A stretch of 64,000 nucleotides of DNA. Source: Dactylorhiza incarnata (lineage: Eukaryota > Streptophyta > Magnoliopsida > Asparagales > Orchidaceae). The notes below the pieces were generated by a model. The model had not been told where the DNA came from. It ran no database searches and saw only the letters and a list, made by a program, of their open reading frames with translations. This document shows positions 1 to 9,626 of the stretch, piece by piece. Position 1 is the stretch's first letter. The number at the start of each line of letters is the position of its first letter. The stretch covers positions 1,646,001 through 1,710,000 of the forward strand of contig JAWHQI010000239.1 of the NCBI GenBank assembly GCA_033032865.1, written 5' to 3'. The translations under genes and the position numbers were made by a program.

Positions 1-1049
1 AGGACCAAGTCCCCTTTCTCCAACTATATTTTTCTTATATGCTGGTCAAAGTATCTAACCATCCGCCACTTGACCTCCTCCTACCGAATGGTGGCGAGAT
101 CCCAGAGTTACTCCACCAGGTCCAAGGATAACATTTGCTCCTCTTTATTCTCCACCCACCACTCATCATCACCTTCCCCCGCGGCGACTACCCGGGGAGA
201 CTTCACCTCGAATTCTATTGGAAGCATGACCTCTGACCCATGAGAGAGTTTGAAAGGGGTCTCCCCGTTGTCCATGTTCGGAGTTGTTCTTAATGCCCAT
301 AGGACCGAGGGCAGTTGCTCTACCCAGTTGCCCCTAAGGTTCTCGGCCTTCTTTTTGAGCAAATTCACCATTTTTTTGTTTGCCGCCTCCACCTGCCCAT
401 TGCTCCTCGGGTGGTGGACTAACGCAAACCGAAGATCTATGCCAAGCTGGGTGCAGAAGCTGACGAACTCATCGCTGGCAAACCGCGGTCCATTGTCTAT
501 CACTATGGCCAGTGGGAGTCCGTGCCTGCAAATTATTTCACCCCATACAAAATTTCTCACTACTTGGGATGTTACCTTGGCCAGCGCCTTCACCTCCAGC
601 CACTTTGTGAATTAGTCTATCATTACCAGCAGGAACCTTATCTGACCACTTGCCTGGGAGAAGTGACCAACCAAATTTAGCCCCCATATCGCAAAGGGCC
701 ACGGAGCTGGGAGAAGCTGAAGTGGTGCATAGAGTTGACACTTAGAACACTTCTTTGCGAACACCGCCGTGTCCTTGCTGAGGGTAGGCCAGAAATAACC
801 TTTCCTCAGCACCCTTCCTTCCAATGTCCTGCTCTCTGATTGGCTGCCACACTCCCCCAAGTGGATCTCCTCCAAGACCCTCGGGACCTCCCCCTCAGCT
901 ATACAATGGGCGAGAAGTCCCGAGAGGGTCTTTCTGTATAGACCACCTGCATGCATGGAGTAATAGGCGGATTTGTACCAGAGTCGCCGCTTGTCTACCT
1001 CCCCTTCGGGGAACTTCCCTGATGTTAGGAAGCTGATGATGGGATTCAT
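1..1049 (-). pseudogene. pol: Element A integrase (partial, degenerate)
   Basis: Integrase inserts the cDNA copy into chromosomes. From the N side (right) the reading shows a zinc-binding region with KCSKCQ at about 760-740, then the catalytic core with VIDNGPRF (second Asp, near 500) and NGQVEAAN (catalytic Glu, near 400), and downstream WALRTTP. A stop codon (TAG) at about 612-614 cuts the frame just after the first core Asp. In the zinc finger, where the family normally has a second His, the reading gives SQS (Gln). The C-terminal part runs off the left edge of the window. The gene follows the double RNase H, as expected for the Tat group. It is not functional as it stands. Confidence 0.85.
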
Positions 1050-1149
1050 CCACGACTCTTTCTAGTCTATCTCCATCAGTTCTCCTTCCTCCATGGATGG
1101 TCGGAAGAGTTCAGACACTGTCCCTCCTGCTCGGGGATCAAGCTTGGCT

Positions 1150-1930
1150 AGAATTCTGCCAGGGTGCTCTCCTCTCTCGGCACATGCTTGATGGAGAAAG
1201 TGCGGAACTGCCCCATGACCCCCTTGACCTTCTCCAGGTAGCGCTTGAGGGTGGGCTCCCTTGCCTCGAACTCCCCTCAGATCTGGCACGCCACCACCAT
1301 GGAGTTCGTCGAGACCTCCACATCTTGCACACCCAACTCTCGGGTCAGTCGCAGGCCTGCTATCACCGCCTCGTACTCAGCCTGATTGTTGGTGATTGGG
1401 AAATGAATGCTGATGGCCTGCTCAATACTTGTCCCTTGGGGGCTCACCGGAATAACTCCTCCTCCAAAGGAGTGCTTCCCAGATGCCCCATCTACTAACA
1501 TCTTCCAAGCCTCCCAGTGGGACGCCTCCTGCTCCTCCACCTCGGTCACGTAATCCGCCAGGAAATTCGCCACCGCCTGTGCCTTTATTGATAACCTTAG
1601 TACAAACGAGATATCAAACTCGCTCAATTCCACGGACCACTTGGACAACCTTCTTGAGTGCTCTACCCCTTCCATGATGTTGCGAAGGGGGTGGTTGGTT
1701 ACCACCTTGATTGAATGTGCTTGGAAAAAGGTCCGGATCTTCCGGGCCGACACCACCAGTGTGAAGGCCAACTTCTCTAGGATAGGATATCGGAGCTCCG
1801 CCTTCCTCAGTACTCGGCTGACGTAGTAGATTGGAAGTTGCCTTCCGCCTTCTTCCAGGACCAGTACTGAACTTACTGCCTCAGATCCTACCCCCAGGTA
1901 TAAGGATAGGTCCTCTCCCTGCCTTGGCCC
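1150..1930 (-). pseudogene. pol: Element A RNase H plus second (archaeal-type) RNase H
   Basis: The right half (about 1930-1570) reads as the ordinary retroelement RNase H end: a VVTNHPL segment, a SKWSVELSEFDI segment and a final ANFLADY. The left half (about 1510-1150) starts with WKMLVDGASG and contains TNNQAEYEAVIAGLRL, the signature of the extra RNase H of Tat elements. RNase H removes RNA from the RNA:DNA hybrid during reverse transcription. The main open stretch is 1771-1277; the flanks are frameshifted. The two RNase H domains in tandem between RT and integrase are the main reason for the Tat assignment. Confidence 0.8.
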
Positions 1931-2700
1931 CTAGAGTAGAGCAACCTGAGTGATCTGCCCCTTCAACGCATGGAAAGCCTCCTCACACTCCGAGGTCCAT
2001 TCGAATTTTTGATTCCCTCTCAGCACCTTGAAGAAGGGTGTACACTTTTCTCCCGCCCGGGAGAGGAATCTACTGAGACCGACCAACTTCCCCGTGAGGC
2101 GCTGAACCTCCTTGGCATTTCTTGGCGATCCCAGTTCCATGATGGCCTTGACTTTATCTGAATTAGGCTCCTCCCCGCTGGGGTGAGCAAGTGACCTAGG
2201 AACTTCCCTCGGGTAGACCCGAAGACACACTTCTGGGGATTGAGTTTCATTTTGTACTTCCGCAAAGTCCCAAAAGTCTCTCCGAGGTCCCGAAGGTGGG
2301 ATTCGTGATCCCGCCTGTTGATCATGAGGTCATATACATAGACCTCTTGGTTCCATCCTTTCTGTTATCAGAAGACCCTATCCATCATCCGTTGATACAT
2401 TTCCCCTGCATTGTTTTTCCCAAAGGGCATCATTTTATAGCAATAGCACTCATCCCCAGTGATGAAGGAGACATCCTTGATGTCTGGGGGGTGCATGTGG
2501 ATCTGATGATAACCTGAAAAAACATCTAAAAAAGACATCATAGAGAAACCGACGGCTGAATCAACCAGCGCATCGATTCTAGGCAAGGGGTAACAATCGT
2601 TGGGGAATGATTTATTAAGCAAGGAAAAGTCAACACAAATTATCCACTTACCTCCTCCCTTCTTTACCATTACCACATTAGAGATCCAGCAAGGATACTG
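1931..2700 (-). pseudogene. pol: Element A reverse transcriptase, C-terminal part, interrupted by B
   Basis: The reading shows the RT fingers and palm in order: VVMVKKGGGKW, CVDFSLLNKSFPNDCYPLPRID, a SGYHQIHM segment, MMPFGKNNAGEMYQRMMD, then QKCVFG and a thumb region ending near 1931. Two adjacent stop codons (TGA TAA) lie at about 2365-2360. The catalytic YVDD box reads YVYD near 2331, so the first catalytic Asp is lost. There is a frameshift near 2230. The frame is cut at 2700 by element B and resumes at 11699. The last five bases, 2696-2700 (tactg), are one copy of B's target-site duplication. Confidence 0.85.
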
Positions 2701-3210
2701 TGTAACACCCCCATCCGTTAAGAAGCATATGACAAAAGGTCCGGCGGGGCCCCACGCCATATACTACTAAACAAACAGGAACGTCACTTAATTGAAATAC
2801 CAAATGACACTAAAGAGCGAACCTAACTCAGAGCATTCTATGCGGAAGCAAAAGAGCGAGACGAAATATATAAACCACCAAAACCCGAACCCGGGTATAT
2901 CCACTTCTACTAATAGGAATAAAATGTGTTTACACAACAAAAGAGGCACGACGGCCTTATAGTTTACCAACATCGGCGCGCAGGCCGGCCATACATGAAA
3001 AGTAAAAGAACATCAAAAGGCCTTCAAGGGCCGCAGCAACACAAGGGCTTCAGCCCGCTATGTTCCTGCTCGGTCCAGCACCTGTACAACAAGCCCACCA
3101 AAAATGGTGGCAAAACAGGGCAACGGTCAGCTAAAGCTGACCAAATTGTACCGACCCCACCCCTTCGAGGGGGTGGCAGTTCTAACCATCCCTGCAAAAC
3201 AGTCTCCGCA

Positions 3211-3249
<39 letters not shown>

Positions 3250-4778
3250 AGTGCGACTAGCAAAGCCCACAGCAGTTCATACATATGCAACAATCACAAA
3301 TGTGGGAATGGCCCCCACGTCCCGTGCTCTCAGGCACCCTTTGGTGTACTCCGCCTTCCACCACCATCCACTCTTGATGGCTTTGCCCTTCGAGGCTAAA
3401 GTCGGTGGCCCGAATACCAGGGCACCCCCCTACTTTAGTTGTGAACATACCGTAGTCCGAAGACTCTTTCCCAATGCCTCCCGACGTGCTGTACGAGCCT
3501 TACTAGTCAGGTGCTGCAATGGTGCGGTTTCAGGTTCGCCAACTGCCCGTTGTTCACAGCTCTCGTTGTACAACATGAAGAGCGGGTATGGTGTTCCCTC
3601 AGCCCAGGTATTCTCAATTAGCCGGCTCTACGGGCCGCTAAGTCATCCACTAGGACACCCTCACGGGTCGGGCACAAGGCCTCAGGTCCTCTCAACCGGT
3701 GGGCACAACAACATCACCAGAACTCAGTCTTGGAGCTACCGTGCGGCGATAACGCTAACGCCGACGGTAGTGAACAGAAACCCCATTTCTGTTTCTCACT
3801 TCGGGTGCTCCCCGGGGCACACCCCCAGGCGTTGCTGCGCGTGCAGTAGAAACCTCTAGTCCTACGAAGCAGGATATCAACACGGAGTTTTACCCCAGCA
3901 CGCATAATATCAAAAGCATCACCAATCCGGACGAACCGTCTCGGATGGGCTTCACATAGCGCGCCTACGTCCATTTCACGCATGGACTCTACATGAATGC
4001 AAGATTTGACGGGGATAACACGAATCGACCCGTCGGAGGCCACGACCTCACCCTTTTGGGTAGGGGCCTCAACGATGCAAGGGACGGACTAGAACGTGTC
4101 CAAATGAGGGTAAAGAGAATCGTTACCCTTAAAGTGCGCTTCTGAACCATTGGAATGCGCCTGGACTTGACGGCTAGCGAACGTAGCGGCTGTCCGTGCA
4201 CAAAAACTGCTCTCCACGCGCCGAATTTAGCTCCAAAATAACTTTCCACGGATCAAGCCTCCACTCGAAGATCTGGAACCCTAAACACCACAAAAGCCCA
4301 CAATGGTTGATGCCCTTGCTATTGGTCGACGGGGAAGAGAGGAGAGGGAGGAGATTGAGTCCTCCTTGCTCCCATCCGACGGGAGAGGGGGTTGGTCGGG
4401 CGTCTCCTCCTTGGTCCAGGCCGACGGGAGAGAGGGAGAGAGAGGGAGACGGGCCCTCCTTTCCCTAGGCGGCGAAGGGAAAGGGAGAGGAAGAGGGGGA
4501 CGGGCTTCCCTGCTCCAGGCGACGGGAGAGAGAGAGAGAGAGAGAGCGGCGAGGAAGAAGGAGATCGGGAGGGCTCGGGGTTTGCGGCCGGCTGTGCGAA
4601 CGAGAGCGAAAGAGTGAGGAGGGGGTCGGGTATTTAGGGTTTAGAGAGGGAGAAGGCTTGATTTAACCTAAGCCTTAATCGCACCCCACTCCGCTATTCG
4701 TAGACCACACCCCTATCCACACCCCAGAACTCTCTAAACGCACACCGAAACCATATTAAACCATTTAAGGGCGTTACA
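2701..4778 (-). repeat. Element B 3' LTR (left copy, 2078 bp)
   Basis: This copy matches 9627-11693 along its whole length, begins tgtaacaccc and ends gcgttaca. It contains a long AT dinucleotide run (about 3213-3246) that is short in the other copy, and a purine-rich GA stretch near 4510-4560. Several open frames here, including a 251-codon one on the plus strand, have no recognisable domain and recur in the other LTR; they are chance frames. Against the right copy I see a few percent of scattered substitutions plus small indels. Confidence 0.95.
3213..3246. repeat. AT dinucleotide microsatellite inside B 3' LTR
   Basis: About 17 AT units in a row. The matching place in the right LTR (about 10150-10160) has only about five, so the run expanded after insertion, when the two LTRs were no longer constrained to be identical. 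Confidence 0.9.
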
Positions 4779-4796
4779 AATCTCTCCCCCTTAAAG
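4779..4796 (-). other. Element B polypurine tract
   Basis: On the minus strand, AAGGGGGAGAGATT lies immediately before the 3' LTR. It is the usual plus-strand DNA primer for reverse transcription, and it fixes the orientation of B together with the primer site near 9623. Confidence 0.85.
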
Positions 4797-5160
4797 AAAT
4801 TTCTTCCTGAAATTTAAAGCACAAACAACGAAATGAAATTCGTCCTACCTGAGTAAACAAATCAGGGTACTCCTCGCGCATGATCTCTTCTGGCTCCCAA
4901 GAGAGCTCCTCGCGGCCACAGTTGTCCCAACGGACTCTCACCATCTTGATGGCCTTTCTCCGCAACTGCCGAATATCAGCATCAATAATACAAACCGGAG
5001 TCACCTTGGTAGTTAGGCTACTCTCCACCGGCACACTAACGGCCTCCAACACAGCATCGGGCTCTCGCACCGCCTTCCTCAGCACAGAGATATGGAAGAC
5101 GTCATGCAATCCACTCATCTCCGTCTACAAGGCAAGTCGGTATGCTGCTTGCCCGATGCC
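4797..5160 (-). pseudogene. pol: Element B pol C-terminus with chromodomain
   Basis: This segment continues the integrase C-terminal region. It shows SGLHDVFHISVLRK followed by a chromodomain-like stretch with VRWDNCGREELSWEPEE and REEYPDLF. Chromodomains of chromoviruses guide integration to chromatin. It is separated from the main pol frame by a TAG at 5161-5163 and a second in-frame stop about 36 bases further on. The same frame then runs on to the LTR edge. Both stops look like point mutations, because the family sequence is recognisable on both sides without a frame change. Confidence 0.85.
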
Positions 5161-7884
5161 CTAGGTGATCTCGAATAGCCCTACATACCTCGGACTCAGC
5201 TTCTTCAAGCGTCGGATCCTCGACACTCCTTTGAAAGGCTTTATCTTCAAGTATACCCAATCACCAACCGCGAATTCCACGTTCCAGTGTTTGGCATTGT
5301 AATACTTCGCCTGTCGGTCTTGGGAGGTCAAAAACCGCTCCCGAATGGTCCCTATCGACTCATTCGCCTCAACGACCTCTTTGCGCTTCAGCAGCTTGGT
5401 ATCACCGGTCTCCGCCCACGCTAACGGAGTATGACACTTCCTGCCGTATAATGCCTCGTACGGGTCCATCTGGATACACGCCTGGTAACTGTTGTTGTAG
5501 GCGAACTCTACCATATGAAGGTGATCTTCCCAACGCTGCCCGAAGTCCAAAATGCACATTCGCAGCATATCCTCTATTGTCCGATTTGTCCTTTCGGTCT
5601 GCCCATCCGTTTGCGGATGGAAGGCTGTGCTAAACTTGAGCTTTGTGCCCAATAACCGATGGACATGCCTCCAATCAGCGGACGTAAGCCGCCCATCATG
5701 GTCGCTAACTATGCTGCGAGGGACGCGGTGTAATCGAACGATGTTCTCCACATACATCTTTGCTAGCTTCTCCACTGGATCGCTCTTCTGATTCGGGATA
5801 AAGTGTGCAACTTTAGTCAACCGATCCACAATAACCCAGATAGAGCCATTTTTCTGCAGTGACTTTGGCAAACCGTGCACAAAATCCATGGAAATATCAT
5901 CAAATTTCCACTCCGGGATTGGCAACGATTTCAAGAAATCTCTTGGCTGTTGGCACTCGGCCTTCACTAGCGCGCACGTTTGACATTTTGCCACGTAGAG
6001 GGCTATGTCCTTCTTCATGCCTGGCCACCAGAATAGAATCTTCATGTCCTTGTACATCTTTGTGCTCCCTGGGTGGATTGAGTACTTGGTATTGTGAGCC
6101 TCATACATCAACTCCTCCCGTAAAGTACCGGATTTTGGGACGCACAAACGATCATCCTTCCGCAGAAGACCGTCTTCAACCGAGAATTTTGGCCCTTCCG
6201 CTGCATAGCGCTTCATGCTCTCATCAAGTTCCAACGCTCTCTGAACTCTGTCCGCGAGGTCACACTGCACCTCCGTCCAGTTCAGGCATACATTTGCACT
6301 AGCACTCCTGTCAACACAGGTAATACCCAAGGCTTCCAACTCCAGGACTAAACGTTCATCATGAATGCGCAACCAGGTTGCTCGAGCTGGAGTTCTGCGA
6401 CTCAAAGCATCAGCGACTACGTTCCCCTTCCCGGGTGTGTAGTGTATCTCGAAGGTGTAATCCCCGAGGAATTCCATCCACCTTCTTTGTCGTATGTTCA
6501 ACTCCTTCTGATTCAACAAGTACTTAAGGCTCTTATGGTCCGTGAAGATGTCGATCTTCAAGCCATACACATAATGCCGCCAGAGCTTCAGGGCAAATAT
6601 CACGGCCGCCAACTCCAAGTCGTGGACCGGATAGTTCCGCTCGTGCACCTTCAGCTGGCGAGAGCCATACGCTATAACCTTGCCATGCTGCTGCAGAACA
6701 CAGCCAAGGCCGCTCCCAGAAGTGTCGGTGTAGATCTCGTAGACCTCTGTGCCGCAAGGAAAACATAAGATCGGAGCCGAGGTAAGCCGCCGCTTCAACT
6801 CCTCGAAAGCCTGCGCACACGCGGGCGTCCAAATAAACTTCTGGTCTTTCCGTGTCAGCGTCGTAAGAGGCAACGCGATCCGTGAGAAGTTCTCCACGAA
6901 GCGCCTGTAATAGACGGCCAGCCCGAGAAAGCTACGGACCTCCGCTACAGTAGAAAGAATAGGCCACTCCCTAACGGCCGCAACCTTCACCGGATCTACT
7001 GCTACACCTGCTCCACTGACCACATGGCCTAAGAACGCCATGGAAGGAAGCCAGAACTCGCACTTCGAGAACTTGGCATACAGCTGGTTCCTCCTCAGAA
7101 CCTCCAAGACTACTCGCAGGTGATCACCGTGCTCCTCCTCGGACTGAGAGTAGACCATTATGTCGTCAAGGAGGACGACCACAAACCGGTCGAGGTACTC
7201 TCGGAAAGTCCGGTGCATCAAGTCCATAAATACCGAAGGCGCATTAGACGGCCCAAACGGCATCACGGTGAACTCATACTGCCCGTACCTTGTATTGAAG
7301 GCAGTCTTCGGGATGTCGCACTCCCTGATCCGCACCTGATAATAGCCGGACTTCAAGTCCAGCTTCGAGTATACTGTCGAACCAACGAGCTGGTCGAACA
7401 AGTCGTCTATCCTCGAAAGAGGATACTTGTTCTTCTCGGTCAGCTTGTTTAGCTCCCGATAATCGATGCAGAACCGCAGGCTACCGTCCTTCTTTTTGAC
7501 AAAGAGGACCGGCGCACTCCAAGGTGAGGAACTCGGACGCACGTAACCCTGCTCAAGCAGCTCCTGCAACTGCATCTTCAACTCCGCCAACTCCTTCGGA
7601 GCCATACGATACGGCGAGCGGGCCACAGGCTTAGCGCCCGGCACCAACTCAATCGTGAAATCTATCTCCCGCTGCGGTGGAGCACCGGGGAGATCGCTTG
7701 GGAACACATCTGGGAACTCTGAAACTACCGGAACATCCGCTAGGCTGGGCCTCGGCGTTGGAGCCTCCACTAGAGCAAAGAATAACTCTGCTCCCTGTCG
7801 CACTGCCTTGGACACCTGCAGAGCATACATCAGCGTCTTGCTCGATCCACGCATGCCCGCAAAGACCATCTCACGATCGGCACA
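5161..7884 (-). pseudogene. pol: Element B pol: reverse transcriptase, RNase H, integrase
   Basis: A long open frame (902 codons from the ATG at 7869) encodes the replication enzymes. Domains in order: RT from about residue 85, with [20 protein letters not shown] and the active-site box LLDDIMVYS; RNase H with [11 protein letters not shown] and DHKSLKYLL; the integrase zinc finger with [10 protein letters not shown] and KCQTCALVK; and the core with first Asp in [10 protein letters not shown], second Asp in [10 protein letters not shown] and the Glu in DGQTERTNR. The real frame starts upstream in the protease; a TAG at 7885-7887 (probably a mutated Trp codon) now separates them. The 7869 start is simply the first ATG after that stop. 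Length and motif order are normal for the family. Confidence 0.93.
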
Positions 7885-8207
7885 CTACCCAAACCTCACC
7901 TCCTTGGTGGCGCAATCGATACACGCACGTTGTTCCGATAGCCAGTCCATGCCGAAAATTACATCGAACTCAACCAGGGGGAGTAACGATGCTTTCAGGT
8001 TATACTCCTGACTTCCAACTAGAACTTTCACACAGCAACTCCTCTCCACAGGCATCGAATATCCATTCGGCAGTAGGACCTCTAGTCCATCTGCAGAAGC
8101 AAATGACGGCGCACCAATACGTTGGACGAAGTCCGACGATAAGAAGGAGTGCGAAGCTCCAGTATCTAAAAGCGCTCTCGCCGGAACGCCTAAAACAATT
8201 ACAAAGC
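7885..8207 (-). pseudogene. pol: Element B aspartic protease
   Basis: The minus-strand frame encodes a retropepsin-like protease that cuts the polyprotein. The active site reads LLDTGASHSFLS near 8165-8130, and a C-terminal segment reads FDVIFGMDWL near 7945. It is in the same frame as the pol frame to its left, separated only by the TAG at 7885-7887. It follows gag across a 75-base AT-rich segment (8208-8282) with intron features. No ATG opens the domain, as expected if it is made only as part of a Gag-Pol fusion. Confidence 0.85.
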
Positions 8208-8282
8208 CTATGCCGCTAAACAGGGTTAGAATGAATACTAAATAGGTAGATAAAACAGTAAGGACTGTATCTTAAATTATAC
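8208..8282 (-). other. Candidate 75-nt intron at the gag/protease junction of B
   Basis: On the minus strand the segment begins GTATAA, directly after codons reading DVVT, and ends GGCATAG, directly before codons reading FVIVLGVPAR. It is about 32% GC between GC-rich coding flanks. It contains a CTAAC branch-point-like motif about 20 bases before its end and an in-frame TAA at 8272-8274. Removing it leaves one frame and places 11 residues between the VVTG motif and the LLDTG active site, the spacing I know from relatives. If it is not removed, Gag ends two codons after VVTG. Splicing is inferred, not shown. Confidence 0.6.
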
Positions 8283-9346
8283 CTGTCACGACGTCCTTGG
8301 CTTTGATAGCCTCCTGCTGACTAAGATTGAAGACTCTGGGCTGCGAGGGAGCCATACAGGAGGCAGTGGACTCAGCCGCCTTCCCCTTCTCAGAATAAGG
8401 TGGCCCATTCTTCTTCTCTGACCTTGGAGGCCCACTGCGGCAATCCCGAGAGAAATGGCCAGGCTTGCCACAAGTAAAACAAGTAAGAGGGCCACGTCCA
8501 GACGACGCGCCCGAAGCAGAGGGAGCTGGCCCAGATAATCGAGCCTTCTTCCAGCGATTCAACTTCCACAACTTCACCGCACTCGGCGCCTTGCCCTACG
8601 ACACTGTCTCAACCACAGCCACCTTGCCCTTCTCCCTGAGCATGTCCTGCTCAAGCGCTCGGGCTAAACCAACGAGGGTCGTGAAACCCTGCGTCAACGG
8701 CCCTGTCAGAAGGTACCGCAACTCACTACGCAAGCCACCGTAGAACCTGTTCACCCTTCTCCCCTCGTCATCGAAAGAAGTCCCAGCGTAACGCCTGAGG
8801 CGGGTGAACTCGTACAGTTAGTCATCAACCAGTCTATCACCCTGCGTCAGAGCCAGAAACTGGTTCTCCATCGCGATCTGCTGCGACGGAGGCACATACC
8901 TTGCCAGGAAGATTCTCGAGAACTCTTCCATCGGCACATCAACCAGTCTTCTTCCCGCAAACTGGCGCTTCTCTACCTCATCCCACAACCGCCTGGCTTC
9001 CTTTTCCAACAAGAAAGTAGCCAAGGTCACTTTCTGCGCTTCATCCGACTGTGTCGCTGTCAGAACGCTCCACATGCGACAGCCAGTCCTCGGCCTTAGC
9101 TGGGGATTCAAACCTAGTAAACGGAGGAGGTCGAAATCCCAGGAAGTGCTTCAGTTGCTGGTCAGCAGCACGCCTCGCGGGGACCTGCTCCGCTCTTAGT
9201 GGCTCTGGGGAAACATCCTGCACCAGCGGTTGACCTTGCCTTCCAGGCTGGCCATTCAACGCAGCTATAACGGCTTCTGTAACTAGCCGAACCATCTCAG
9301 CAGACGGAGGTGTAGGAGCCTCAGCAGACCCGCTACTCTCTGCCAA
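8283..9346 (-). pseudogene. gag: Element B gag
   Basis: Structural Gag protein of virus-like particles. The N-terminal part opens at the ATG at 9346 and reads through KHFLGFRPPPFTRFESP and AEDWLSHVER. A single-base frameshift near 9055 moves the capsid part to the next frame, with LLEKEARRLWDEVE and IFLARYVP. Two in-frame stops follow (8818-8820 and 8596-8598). Near the C-terminus is one CCHC zinc knuckle, CFTCGKPGHFSRDC. The domain order is normal for a chromovirus gag. The frame ends just inside the candidate intron at 8272. Confidence 0.85.
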
Positions 9347-9626
9347 GTCACGGGAACGCGACGGTCCCGCTGCACTTCGAGTGCCCTACACAAGTGCAAC
9401 ACACAGTTAGGCGACAGCACAGTCGCAACTAACAACAAAAGAAACACTCAGGTTCCAAAATCATGCAATAATTGTTGGTTTGTTGTTACATTTTATTCCT
9501 AAGTGGACATTTTTGGGTTTATTTTATGTCTCGACGGTAGTGCACACACGTGCTTACCACCCCTTAAAAGAATTCGTCCACGAATTCCTTAGAAGGATAC
9601 GGAAACCTTAGAAGCTGATACCAATT
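9347..9626 (-). other. Element B 5' leader and primer binding site
   Basis: This is an untranslated leader between the right LTR and gag. At 9611-9623 the minus strand reads TGGTATCAGCTTC, which matches the 3' end of initiator-Met tRNA for about ten bases, three bases from the LTR edge. No coding frame is seen in the leader. It holds an inverted ACGAATTC-type repeat near 9570-9585. Confidence 0.8.

Noticed and set aside
3104..3859. 251-codon plus-strand open frame
   Set aside because: Lies wholly in B's LTR, runs through an AT dinucleotide repeat as IYIYIY, has no domain, and recurs broken in the other LTR.
8190..8282. Alternative 93-nt intron ending at the TTTTAG nearer the protease
   Set aside because: Also in frame, but it would remove the FVIVLG residues and leave only five residues before the active site, shorter than in relatives; the 75-nt version fits better.
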